Source: Gammaproteobacteria bacterium (GTDB lineage Bacteria > Pseudomonadota > Gammaproteobacteria > GCA-001735895). Taken from it: DNA of 49,111 bases. The notes under the pieces are model-generated. The model did not search any database. It had not been told where the DNA came from and saw only the letters and a list, made by a program, of their open reading frames with translations. This document shows, one piece after another, positions 35,475 to 44,323 of the stretch (positions are counted from its first letter, which is position 1; every line of letters begins with the position of its first letter). Location of the stretch: the NCBI GenBank assembly GCA_022340305.1, contig JAJDOF010000062.1:1-49111 (forward strand), given 5' to 3'. Position numbers and translations under genes: made by a program.

Positions 35475-37476
35475 CGTCTGCGAATCGCTGATAGACGATT
35501 ATATTGCAGGGACGCTCAATGTCGAAGACTTCGAGCAGGGTCTACAGAGTATTTTCGTGGCCATCCCCAACGGTCATAACGAGGCGCAGAGTTACCTGCA
35601 GCGGCTATATACCAGTGACGCCATCGATTCAGATGGCTTTACCCTGATTTCCCAGGTTATTTCCAGTGCTAATATTCATTCGACACTGAAAAACAGCCAG
35701 CAGACCGATGTGTCTTATTTCGACGAAGACAAAACCATGCATTTGACCGATATCTCGGATATGGCAAATGAAATCGGTCTCGATTCCGACAACGATGACA
35801 ACGGTGACAGAACAATAATCGTGCGCGCCGGTACGGAAATAAACCACGTCGAAAAGTCCGATGCTTCAATGGACTACAGCGAAGAAATTTCGCCACTGTC
35901 CCCGCAGATCGTGGAGAAACTGGGTAGAACTGCACGCCACGAAACCCTCGGTCCCGGCGTCACGCTTAAGGAACGTTTCGTGCTGTTGGAGAAACTGGGC
36001 CAGGGTGGCATGGGAGTGGTCTTCAAGGCCAAGGATTTGCTCAAAGTCGAAGCGAAGGACAAGGACCCCTACGTCGCCATCAAGGTATTGACCGACGCAT
36101 TTAAAAAATATTCGGGTTCGTTTATCGCCCTGCAACGTGAAGCGAGCAAGGCACAACGCCTGGCGCATCCAAACATCGCGACAGTTTACGATTTCGATCG
36201 CGACGGTAACACCGTTTTCATGACAATGGAGTTTCTGCAGGGCAAGCCGTTGAATCAGTTGATCAAGGAACTCATCAAGAAACCACTTAAGCTGGATCAA
36301 GCGTTGCATATCATCGAGGAATTATGCAGTGGACTCGCCTATGCACATGAAAAATTGTTGATTCATTCCGACTTCAAACCCGGTAACTGCTTTCTACTCA
36401 ACGACGGCCACGTCAAACTGCTCGATTTCGGTATCGCCCGAGCAAGCACCCAGACCGACGAGGAAAGAGAAAACACCATGTTCGATCCGGCCAAGCTGAG
36501 CGCGGTAACGCCGGCCTACGCAACTCCAGAAATGTTTGCCGGCATGAATCCGGATCCGCGTGACGATATTTATGGTCTTGCCTGCGTGGCCTACCAGTTG
36601 CTCGCCGGCGGCAAGCATCCCTATAACAAGGTAGCCTCTCCAAAAATCAAGGAGCTGGGTATCAAGCCCAAACCGATAAAGGGATTAAATCGTCGTCAGC
36701 AGAAAACCCTGATGAAGGCTCTGACGGTGACGCGTGATGATCGCATCGCCAACGTCGAGAAATTCGCCGAGGGTATGCGTTCGAAAAAATCGCATACCAA
36801 GTCAATCTTGCTGGTGACCCTGTTCATCGCCATCATCGGTGCCGGTATCGGTTACAAACCTTTCCTCAAATTTCAGGAAGAGCAGGATCTGTACGACAAG
36901 ATTCGGCTGATCAAGAACGGCGACAAGGCGTTGATGATCGAGACTATCTGGTCGCTGGATCAATTGGAGCAGGAACAACAGAAAATTATTTCGGTTGGTC
37001 TGCGCCGTGAAATCATCACCTTTTATCGTGATCGTATTCGCGCGGTTTTTCGTCCCCCGGAAGGTCTGTACGACTACCCGCAGGCACTCGACCTGCTCGG
37101 CCAGGCGAAAAAACACTACCCCGATTCGGTAGCATTATCGACCATCGAGGACCAGATCAAAGAACAGCATGATCGCCTGATGAACAACCTGGTGTCTTTG
37201 TACAAACGTTATTTTGATACGAAAAAATTAATCAAGACAACCAGCGGCGAAGACCTCACCACGGTGATACCGATCATTAAACGAGTTGATCCAAAACACT
37301 ATTTGCTCAAGGAGAAGGCGCTCGCCGACCTCTATCTATCCGAATCTGAAAAATTGATCGCAGCCAGCAAGTTCAAAGATGCCAAGAGCTACATCGTTAC
37401 CGGTTTGAAGTTATTTCCCGAAGATAGCCGGCTGCAGAGTCTTAACCAGCAGATCAACGCACAGACTTTGAATTGA
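35467..37476 (+). CDS. Membrane-anchored Ser/Thr protein kinase (PknB-like)
   Basis: The protein is 669 aa. An N-terminal acidic region of about 160 residues contains DKTMHL and RTIIV, possible phospho-motifs. The kinase domain spans about 170-440: G-loop LGQGGMGVVF (near 177), VAIK Lys206, HSDFKPGNCF catalytic loop (Asp302; the usual HRD Arg is Ser301), DFG at 320-322. A transmembrane helix follows (about 446-465, SILLVTLFIAIIGAGIG). A C-terminal helical, TPR-like part of about 200 residues comes last. Because the HRD Arg is missing, it is a non-RD kinase. Confidence 0.93.
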   Translation: MSDVCESLIDDYIAGTLNVEDFEQGLQSIFVAIPNGHNEAQSYLQRLYTSDAIDSDGFTLISQVISSANIHSTLKNSQQTDVSYFDEDKTMHLTDISDMANEIGLDSDNDDNGDRTIIVRAGTEINHVEKSDASMDYSEEISPLSPQIVEKLGRTARHETLGPGVTLKERFVLLEKLGQGGMGVVFKAKDLLKVEAKDKDPYVAIKVLTDAFKKYSGSFIALQREASKAQRLAHPNIATVYDFDRDGNTVFMTMEFLQGKPLNQLIKELIKKPLKLDQALHIIEELCSGLAYAHEKLLIHSDFKPGNCFLLNDGHVKLLDFGIARASTQTDEERENTMFDPAKLSAVTPAYATPEMFAGMNPDPRDDIYGLACVAYQLLAGGKHPYNKVASPKIKELGIKPKPIKGLNRRQQKTLMKALTVTRDDRIANVEKFAEGMRSKKSHTKSILLVTLFIAIIGAGIGYKPFLKFQEEQDLYDKIRLIKNGDKALMIETIWSLDQLEQEQQKIISVGLRREIITFYRDRIRAVFRPPEGLYDYPQALDLLGQAKKHYPDSVALSTIEDQIKEQHDRLMNNLVSLYKRYFDTKKLIKTTSGEDLTTVIPIIKRVDPKHYLLKEKALADLYLSESEKLIAASKFKDAKSYIVTGLKLFPEDSRLQSLNQQINAQTLN

Positions 37477-37748
37477 TGAACCCGCACGGCTCACCATTGC
37501 GACTGCTTGCCAAGACCTACGCCAGTGACCTCCTGACCCGTGAGCAATACGTTGAAATCCGCGCGCACCTGCTGAAACGTCTCGAATCGAAAGGAAAGAT
37601 TACCGACGCTGACCTGAAAAACTTCACTACCCTGGCACATGGTGCAGATCCTGATCCTCGGGTACGAAATTACACGGCTTTCGACTGGCTCATCATCGCC
37701 CTTGGTATAATCGCATCAGCGGTGCTCGCCTTTGTACTATACGGATAA
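37476..37748 (+). CDS. Small single-span membrane protein of the kinase operon
   Basis: The protein is 90 aa from an ATG overlapping the kinase stop (TGATG). The soluble part (LLAKTYASDLLTREQYVEIRAHLLKRLESKG) resembles SHOCT-like oligomerisation segments. A C-terminal membrane helix (WLIIALGIIASAVLAFVLYG) ends the protein. Its position makes it a likely accessory of the kinase/phosphatase pair. Family not recognised with certainty. Confidence 0.78.
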   Translation: MNPHGSPLRLLAKTYASDLLTREQYVEIRAHLLKRLESKGKITDADLKNFTTLAHGADPDPRVRNYTAFDWLIIALGIIASAVLAFVLYG

Positions 37749-37816
37749 CCAGTAATCTTCTGGCGAATTCTCAGGCTATTGATACCGGCAAAACTCGCCC
37801 GGCGCGGCGAGCGCGA

Positions 37817-38251
37817 TCACGGCACCAGCGTGGCAAGTACCAGGCGCAGATCATCCGGAAGATTAACCGGGTGGTTGTTCAGTCGATCCACGTATACGTG
37901 AACGAAATGTCCCTGGGCAATCGCCCGCTCGCGCCCCTCGATGAATAATCCAATTTCATAACGCACAGAACTGCGACCCAGATGTGCTACCCGAATACCC
38001 GACTCGATATCGGCAGGAAATGCAGCGCTACTGAAATAATTGCAGTGGCTTTCGACAGCAAGCCCGATGACTTCACCGTCGTGGATGTCGAGTACTCCAC
38101 GGTCGATCAGGAAGCGATTGATGACCGTATCGAAGTAGCTGTAGTATTGAACGTTATTGATATGGCCATAGATATCGTTATCCATCCATCGCGTGGTGAT
38201 GGTCAAAAAGTGGCGATAGTCGCCGCGCTCTGCGGGTTGCTGTCTGTCCAT
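37817..38251 (-). CDS. Acyl-CoA thioesterase, hotdog fold (4HBT/YbgC-like)
   Basis: The 144-aa protein has RWMDNDIYGHINNVQYYSYFDT, the D-x-(Y/F)-GH-x-NN catalytic motif of 4-hydroxybenzoyl-CoA thioesterase-like enzymes, with GLAVESHCNYFSSAAFP and SSVRYEIGLF following. It hydrolyses acyl-CoA, but the chain length is unknown. AGGAG lies seven bases before the ATG. It is alone on its strand. Confidence 0.9.
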   Translation of the reverse strand: MDRQQPAERGDYRHFLTITTRWMDNDIYGHINNVQYYSYFDTVINRFLIDRGVLDIHDGEVIGLAVESHCNYFSSAAFPADIESGIRVAHLGRSSVRYEIGLFIEGRERAIAQGHFVHVYVDRLNNHPVNLPDDLRLVLATLVP

Positions 38252-38788
38252 GTAAAGCTCCTGCGGGACAAGCCATCAGATAATTGAATGGAGTGCATTC
38301 AATCATAGATCGTGCATTGTTAAAACCCGCGCTGTTTTTCTTTAAAGTATCAACCATCATGCAACCGAAAGCATTTCTACTGCTGAATGTGATCATGTGG
38401 ATCACATTCAGCCTGACTATCAGAACGCAGGCATAGCCCGCGAACTGTGATTGACGCCAATCGCTGCGCCCGCATGGCCTCGATTGCTCGACCCGGCTTT
38501 CCACAGGGTCCCTGGTGCGGGGGCGCTCTTAATCTGGTGCCGACGGCGGCGACATCCCTTAACACCTTGTGAATCGTCAGTTATAAATAGCCGGGTTTAA
38601 CCGACGGGTTCCAGTAACAGCGCAATCGGTACCGATAATCGCAAGCGCACCCCGGTTAAACTCGGATTTATCGAAAACCATGCAACTGGGAGCCAGTCGC
38701 ACGACATTATGTACACCGCTATGAGCGGCTGTTATACACTTGAGATCCAGGCGAAACTCAATCATTAGACGAACCAGGATCGTTGTAA
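38252..38788. other. Divergent intergenic region, 537 bp
   Basis: No gene supported; the minus-strand frames here are chance. It must hold promoters for the thioesterase (minus) and ddl (plus), and it contains the palindrome listed separately. Confidence 0.5.
38382..38412. promoter_or_regulatory. Perfect 13-bp inverted repeat, candidate operator or hairpin
   Basis: GCTGAATGTGATC, loop ATGTG, then GATCACATTCAGC. No T-run follows, so it is not a typical intrinsic terminator. Lying between two divergent genes, it could be a binding site. TGTGA and TCACA are inside but separated by 9 bases, not the 6 of a CRP site. Confidence 0.5.
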
Positions 38789-39889
38789 ATGCAAAGCAAA
38801 ATCCGTGTAGCAATACTCTTTGGAGGGCGTTCGGCCGAGCATGAAGTCTCGTTGCAATCGGCACGCAACGTCATCGATGCAATCGACCAGGAAAAGTATG
38901 AAACGGTGCTGATCGGCATTGACCGTCGCGGTGCCTGGTTGCTGAACGAAGAGTCCATAGCATTGCTGGATTTGGACGATCCCCGGCTGATCACACTGAA
39001 GCAAAGCAACCAGGCCGTCTCGTTGGTGGCAGGTGACCAGGCGGGAGCGCTGGTAGATTTGAAGGGCGGCGCTCCGCTACCCGCGATCGACGTGCTGTTT
39101 CCAGTGCTGCACGGCCCCTATGGCGAAGACGGCTCGGTACAGGGCCTGGCGAAGCTTGCCAACGTGGCCTGTGTCGGCAGCGATATCCTCGGTTCGGCAA
39201 TTGCCATGGACAAAGACATTTCCAAGCGCCTTCTGCGCGCCGCGGGTATACCTGTCGCACGTCACCTGTGCCTGCGACGCGGTGGCTTGACAGCGGATTT
39301 AAGGCAGCAGCTGGAGCAGGAATTCGGCTACCCGATTTACGCCAAGCCCGCCAACATGGGCTCGTCGGTCGGGGTGACAAAAGTGGCTCGACCAGCGCTA
39401 CTCGAAGCCGCGGTCGAAACCGCGCTGCAATACGATATAAAAGCAGTGCTCGAAGAAAATATCGTGGCTCGCGAAATCGAATGTGCGGTACTCGGTAATG
39501 ACGACGCGATCGCGTCGGCCGTCGGTGAAATTGGCACCGATGACGGCTTTTATTCCTACGAAAAGAAGTACATCGATGACGCCGCCGCGCAGCTGATCAT
39601 ACCGGCAAAGATGAAGCCTGCGACCCTGCAACGGGTGCAGCAGACTGCGCTTGCCGCATTCAAAGCCCTGGAGTGCAGGGGTATGGCGCGCGTAGACATG
39701 TTTCTCACCGCCGACGACGAGATTTACGTCAACGAGATCAATACCATACCCGGCTTCACGGCAATCAGCATGTATCCAAAGCTGTGGCAGGCCACCGGGC
39801 TGTCCTACACCGACCTGATTGATCGCCTGATCCAGCTCGCGATCGAGGAGCACGCGCTCAGGAGCCAGCTCAAAACAACCGGATATTGA
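38789..39889 (+). CDS. ddl: D-alanine--D-alanine ligase
   Basis: The 366-aa ATP-grasp enzyme makes D-Ala-D-Ala for peptidoglycan. LFGGRSAEHEVSLQSARNV, FPVLHGPYGEDGSVQGL, YAKPANMGSSVGVTKV and VNEINTIPGFTAISMYPKLW are classic. It lies outside the usual mur/fts cluster, as a stand-alone copy (DdlA-like). A damaged second copy of its 3' end lies at about 42820. Confidence 0.96.
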   Translation: MQSKIRVAILFGGRSAEHEVSLQSARNVIDAIDQEKYETVLIGIDRRGAWLLNEESIALLDLDDPRLITLKQSNQAVSLVAGDQAGALVDLKGGAPLPAIDVLFPVLHGPYGEDGSVQGLAKLANVACVGSDILGSAIAMDKDISKRLLRAAGIPVARHLCLRRGGLTADLRQQLEQEFGYPIYAKPANMGSSVGVTKVARPALLEAAVETALQYDIKAVLEENIVAREIECAVLGNDDAIASAVGEIGTDDGFYSYEKKYIDDAAAQLIIPAKMKPATLQRVQQTALAAFKALECRGMARVDMFLTADDEIYVNEINTIPGFTAISMYPKLWQATGLSYTDLIDRLIQLAIEEHALRSQLKTTGY

Positions 39890-40116
39890 CCCCATCTAAT
39901 CACTGATACGGCCTGAGTAATGAGCTACCCTACAAAAAAATGAGCGACGTACACAGCGCGAAGTAATGTGATAGTGAGGGGTATCAGCGAACGAGATCGA
40001 CGCCTTCCGAGATCGGGATCGACCTGTGTCAACGACGAAGTGCGCGTCCCAGCAATACCCGTACCAGCTATACCGGCATCAAGCTGGCACCCAGAACATC
40101 GTAAGGAGTAGATTCG

Positions 40117-41988
40117 ATGAAAACAGGCGAACTCGTTGTCATGACCAACCATAACCACCCAGGACTCAGCCAGCGACTGGTATTCACAGCTATTCTTTCC
40201 ATCCTGGTTGGCTCTCCTGAAGTAGCAGACGTCAAATTTACGAAGCATGCCGTGCACTGCTATTTGATCGGCATCAGGGACTTGTGTTTCTCCAAAATAA
40301 TATACTGCTGGTTCAGTATGAAAACCTGGGACTTGAACATAGCGATATCCGACAGGCTAAGGATCGATCTGCAATATCCAGTTCGATCCTCGGCATCGCG
40401 CCCGGGTGGTCTCCGCTTGCCTGCGGTTATCCTGATATGGGCTGCATTAATCCTGATACCGATGTGGCGAACTGCCGTGGCTGAAGTACTACAGGTGTTG
40501 ATTGAGGATAACGCCGTAAATCATGTGCATCCCAGCGGCTCACGGTTTACAGTAAAACTGAAAATCGACCAGAATGGACCCGGTCTCACCCGCTACTACT
40601 GGCGTGACTTTCGCGGTCAACTTGTCACTGATCCCATGCCACTACGATCCGGTGTGTTGACTGCAATCACAGCACCGGCCGGCACGTCGGGCTATCTCGG
40701 ACTGGTCCTCGCACCCGCAACCGAGGATCTTGCCATGCCAAACCGATTACCCGGCGAAACCAGGGAATATGGCTTTGCCTTGCTGCCGCCGCCAGCCACC
40801 GCGGGTCGGCAGGTCGATCCCTCGTCAAGCTTCGGTATGGTTCACGCCGACTTCGAGGACCCCTATCTGGGTGGGTGGGTCAAGACCATGACCTGGAAGA
40901 CCACTAGTCCCAAGTGGTGGAGTTTTGAAATGGAAAAACGCCGTTCACTGGGCCTGCTGGAACTGCCGATCGTAGTAGGTGCCGAATGGAAAAGCTCTGA
41001 TGAACAACCCATCTCAACTGCTCAACTGGAGCAACTTAAATCCCGAATTCGCAAATACTTCGCCGCCCACCCCCAAACGCAGTATTGGGAAACCGGTATA
41101 GAAGAGAATCTGAGGCATCGCTACGAAACGCCCTATTACTGGTCCAACCTCAAAGCCAAGATCCACGTTATCAGGGAGGTGGCCGACGAGGTTAATCCCG
41201 GGATCAAGCTGATCTATCAGATTGCGGAGCTGGGTCTGGATGATGTTCGCGAATTTTTAAACAGTGCCGCGGCGCCCTATTTTGACATACTTTCCCTGCA
41301 CCCTTACGCCTGGCCTGATTTTCCCGACCCCGCAACATGGTTGGATACGTATATACACGATATCAATAGAATATTAGAGGATACGAACCAGGAGATGCCG
41401 CTATGGTTTACTGAAGTGGGCGTGCCCCAGCGAGGCAATCATCCAGATGAATTCTTTGGATACCCGGGCAAAGGAGTAGAAATCCCGGGGAAAACTCCCT
41501 ATGAAGCAGTCATTTATCTGGTGAAGCTACATATAATGGCGTTTCATCAGGGTGTCGAAAAAATATTCTGGTACAACTACCGGGACCGCAAACCGGAGCG
41601 TGAATACGCAGAGAACCATTTTGGCCTACGCGACTATTGGGGGTACCCCAAGCCCGTTTATCCTGCCTATGTCAATTTGCAGAAACAGCTGCATGCCAAG
41701 CGCGCAGGTCGTTCATGGGAATTACCTGGAAATATTCGGGCTTATGAATTTGTCGGACAGCAAGAGCGAGTGATCGTTGCCTGGGCCTATCCCCCTGTTA
41801 CCCGGGAGATACCCATCTCGGCCCTGATGACGGAATCGACAACTGCTAACGTTATCGCCGTCGTCGATCCGGTGGGAGCTCCGGTACCTTATACGGAAAC
41901 ATCATTGCGCATCACCGCGGAGCCGATTTTTATCCGGCTCGAACCGGCAAGCACGTCAATAACAAAAACGGGTCAGGCGACACAATGA
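40117..41988 (+). CDS. Glycoside hydrolase, clan GH-A TIM barrel (GH5/GH39-like), membrane or exported
   Basis: ATG 40117 has a strong AAGGAG eight bases upstream and gives 623 aa; ATG 40318 would give 556 aa starting at MKTWDLN. A hydrophobic segment (LPAVILIWAALILIPMW, about residues 101-117) looks like a signal anchor. The catalytic barrel has YWETGIEENLRH (acid/base Glu325) and MPLWFTEVGVPQRGN (nucleophile Glu433), plus DILSLHPYAWPDFPDP. The last about 90 residues form a small beta domain. It probably cleaves a beta-linked glycan. The substrate is unknown, and the N-terminal 67 residues are unusual. Confidence 0.82.
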   Translation: MKTGELVVMTNHNHPGLSQRLVFTAILSILVGSPEVADVKFTKHAVHCYLIGIRDLCFSKIIYCWFSMKTWDLNIAISDRLRIDLQYPVRSSASRPGGLRLPAVILIWAALILIPMWRTAVAEVLQVLIEDNAVNHVHPSGSRFTVKLKIDQNGPGLTRYYWRDFRGQLVTDPMPLRSGVLTAITAPAGTSGYLGLVLAPATEDLAMPNRLPGETREYGFALLPPPATAGRQVDPSSSFGMVHADFEDPYLGGWVKTMTWKTTSPKWWSFEMEKRRSLGLLELPIVVGAEWKSSDEQPISTAQLEQLKSRIRKYFAAHPQTQYWETGIEENLRHRYETPYYWSNLKAKIHVIREVADEVNPGIKLIYQIAELGLDDVREFLNSAAAPYFDILSLHPYAWPDFPDPATWLDTYIHDINRILEDTNQEMPLWFTEVGVPQRGNHPDEFFGYPGKGVEIPGKTPYEAVIYLVKLHIMAFHQGVEKIFWYNYRDRKPEREYAENHFGLRDYWGYPKPVYPAYVNLQKQLHAKRAGRSWELPGNIRAYEFVGQQERVIVAWAYPPVTREIPISALMTESTTANVIAVVDPVGAPVPYTETSLRITAEPIFIRLEPASTSITKTGQATQ

Positions 41989-42453
41989 ATAGTCGGGTTC
42001 CCACCACCCGCCAACGCAATTCAATACCCACAACAACGCGTGGGCACCGCTGCGAGTATTACAGGTTGTGCTCAAAGAGCTCGAGCAACGCAATATCTGC
42101 TTCTGAGTAATTATCATCTCGAGTAAGCGCTGACAGGCGCTGAAGATTTGGATGTCCTGATCGCAGCAGCGGATTTTTCAACATTTGTGCAGGTTTTGTT
42201 AGAACCAATTTTTAAGCAGGCCGACAGTGTCACTAACCGGATGCAACCTGGAGTATTTCATTTTCTCGACAATGATAGCGACACGGGTACTCCGATCAAT
42301 ATTCACGCCGATACACGCATCCTGAGCGGTGATCGTTTCCTAAAGAGCCGGGCGCTTCCACTGGAGTCGATGCTGTAGTCCGAAACTGATGAGGTCAACG
42401 GTATGCGGCTACTATTTAAGTCCAGTGAATTAATAGTTTAGGTGTTCCGCAAC
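41989..42453. other. Intergenic region with an unsupported 76-codon frame
   Basis: A frame at 42148-42378 reads DVLIAAADFSTFVQVLLEP and later INIHADTRILSGDRFLKSRA, but no family is recognised. It may be a degraded gene piece between the hydrolase and the decayed ddl copy. Confidence 0.35.
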
Positions 42454-42783
42454 ATGATCGAGTTAACCACGCTGTTCGATTTCTACCTGTCGACCCGTTC
42501 GACACAGGCTACCACTGAAGCATTCGAATGGCTGCCGACTGGCCTTAATATCGAGCAGTCGCTGCAGAAACCGGAGCGGGTTTTCCCCAGGATTCCAGGA
42601 TCGGATTTTAAGCAGGCGGTCGACCTGCTTGCTTCTGGCGGTTCTTTATACACGAAATTAAGTCTCGGGCAGCGGTTCAAGAAGAACCTGGAAAAATACC
42701 AACGTTACGGCCCGACTGCGCAATCGATTCTCAGCGTCGTTGCCGTCGGCAGAACGGTAATCGATCGACTCGCCTGCAAGTAA
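42454..42783 (+). CDS. Hypothetical protein, 109 aa
   Basis: ATG 42454 has AGGTG eight bases upstream; an in-frame GTG lies four codons earlier. The sequence (LFDFYLSTRSTQATTEAFEW, SGGSLYTKLSLGQRFKKNL, ILSVVAVGRTVIDRL) is protein-like, but no family is recognised. It sits between unrecognised DNA and the decayed ddl copy, so it may be accessory or a fragment. Confidence 0.4.
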   Translation: MIELTTLFDFYLSTRSTQATTEAFEWLPTGLNIEQSLQKPERVFPRIPGSDFKQAVDLLASGGSLYTKLSLGQRFKKNLEKYQRYGPTAQSILSVVAVGRTVIDRLACK

Positions 42784-42819
42784 AAGCATATGCATTTTTT
42801 TTCAGGCGGTACGATCATC

Positions 42820-43158
42820 TTTTCCGATGAAGAGAAGTACATCGATGACGCCGTCGCGCAGCTGATCATACCGGCAAAGATCAAGCCTGCGACCCTGCAA
42901 CAGGTGCAGCAGACTGCGCTTGCCGCATGCTAAGCCCTCGAGTGCATGGGTATGGCGCGCGTTGACATATTTGTTACCGCCGACGGCGAAATTTTCCTCA
43001 ACGAGATCAATACCATGCCCGGCTTCACGACAATCAGCATGTATGCAAAGCTTTGGCAGGCCTCCTGGCTGTCCTACACCGACCTGATTGATCGCCTGAT
43101 CCAGCTCGCGATCGAGGAGCACGCGCTCAGGATCCAACTTAAAACAACCGGTTACTGA
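42820..43158 (+). pseudogene. ddl: Decayed duplicate of the ddl 3' end
   Basis: This stretch matches ddl positions about 39550-39889 at roughly 92 percent of bases (27 differences in about 333 bp by eye), through the stop codon and a few bases beyond. An in-frame TAA at 42931 (TTC-AAA changed to TGC-TAA) and loss of the N-terminal two thirds make it non-functional. Several differences change amino acids (VNEIN to LNEIN, MYPKLW to MYAKLW), which shows relaxed selection. It lies about 3 kb from ddl in the same direction. Confidence 0.9.
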
Positions 43159-43468
43159 TTCCATATTATGCATACTGGGGTCAGCTGGATTGCCAACAGC
43201 CTGGAATATCATCGATTCGTATGCGCTGATCCGCTGGCCCCCTCGGGGGCCCGCTACAACAGTGCGAAACAGGGCCAGGAACAGGCCCCGGGAGCCAACT
43301 GCAGGACCAGGAATTATGACATTGAAATCCGCATTCTGAACTTTTCGATATAACACTGTATTGTGGTCCTCGGCCAGAGGTAAGGAATCGGCTCTGAGAA
43401 GTTGTCATGGCCTGGCCTTGGCCTTTACCAGGCGCTTTTTAGCCACCATCTTGAGTATCGAGACTGAA
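43159..43468. other. Intergenic region with a GC-rich hairpin
   Basis: No gene supported. A perfect GGCCCCC/GGGGGCC inverted repeat lies at 43236-43251 without a T-run. The upstream signals of the gene at 43469 are presumably here. Confidence 0.4.
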
Positions 43469-44062
43469 ATGAACAAACTTGAACAAATTGTTGCAGACAT
43501 CAAAAAACTGGAGCAGGAACTTTTCGTCGAATTGCAGAAAAAACAGGACGAGTATTTTTACGTCATCAAGGGTAAAAAAATCCAGTTCGAAGCAGAAACT
43601 CGCAAGTACCACAAGACACTCGCCACAAGGCTGCATATCTACCTGGCCGGTGCTTCGCTTCCAGTCATTCTGACCGCGCCGATTATCTGGTCCTGCCTGG
43701 TCCCCGCACTGATGATGGACCTGACCGTCTGTGTATATCATTCGATCTGCTTCAGGATATACGGTATTCCGCTGGTAAAGCGCAGCGATTACATCGTCAT
43801 CGATCGCCACAGCCTGCAGTACTTGAACCTGATCGAAAAGCTGAATTGCTATTACTGCAGTTATTTCAATGGGTTGATCGGTTTCGTACAGGAAATAGGC
43901 GCAAGGAGCGAACAATACTGGTGCCCGATAAAGCATGCGCGCAAGTCACTGATGCTCCACACTCGTTACCACAAGTTTATCGAGTACGGGGACAGCCAGT
44001 ATTACCAGGAAAAGCTGGTCGAACTGCGCAAGAGTTTCGATGACCTTGACGAAAAGAGTTGA
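43469..44062 (+). CDS. Conserved membrane-associated protein with coiled-coil N-terminus
   Basis: The protein is 197 aa from ATG 43469 (MNKLEQIVADIKKLEQELF); the 36-codon upstream extension lacks support. Residues 1-50 form a charged coiled coil. Residues about 60-100 hold one or two hydrophobic segments (HIYLAGASLPVILTAPIIWSCLVPALMMDL). The C-terminal part has YIVIDRHSLQYLNLIEKLNCYYCSYFNG and EQYWCPIKHARKSL, with conserved Cys residues. The pattern matches a widespread proteobacterial hypothetical family. Function unknown. Confidence 0.8.
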   Translation: MNKLEQIVADIKKLEQELFVELQKKQDEYFYVIKGKKIQFEAETRKYHKTLATRLHIYLAGASLPVILTAPIIWSCLVPALMMDLTVCVYHSICFRIYGIPLVKRSDYIVIDRHSLQYLNLIEKLNCYYCSYFNGLIGFVQEIGARSEQYWCPIKHARKSLMLHTRYHKFIEYGDSQYYQEKLVELRKSFDDLDEKS

Positions 44063-44270
44063 TTGGAGCCGGCAACCCGGGCAGGGCTGACACTGCGAGC
44101 TACCAGGCGCAATGAAATCAGTGCTGCGCTACCTGGCATCACTACAACCCGAGAATATCCCTGATAGTACAGGGCCCTGGCTTTGCTGCTCAGGGCTGAT
44201 CGACCGTCCGAGGCAGTTGGACCGCTGATGTCGGAGCCGCTGGATCCGTATACTCGGGAACACGGAAGGC
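44063..44270. other. Short intergenic stretch
   Basis: No gene or clear signal seen before the terminator at 44271. Confidence 0.35.
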
Positions 44271-44299
44271 AAAAAAAAGCCCGCGCTTAAGCGGGCTTT
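44271..44299 (-). terminator. Rho-independent terminator of the VPLPA-CTERM gene
   Basis: On the minus strand AAAGCCCGC, a short loop, GCGGGCTTT followed by a T-run of about eight. It lies 24 bases after the stop codon at 44324. Confidence 0.88.
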
Positions 44300-44323
44300 G
44301 GCGTTAAATCGAGGACCGCAAAT

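Noticed and set aside
37794..37811. GC-rich hairpin between the small membrane protein and the thioesterase
   Set aside because: Stem is good (CTCGCC/GGCGAG) but lacks a T-run, so it is not called a terminator.
38388..38406. CRP-like site inside the palindrome upstream of ddl
   Set aside because: TGTGA and TCACA are 9 bases apart, not the 6 needed for a CRP site.
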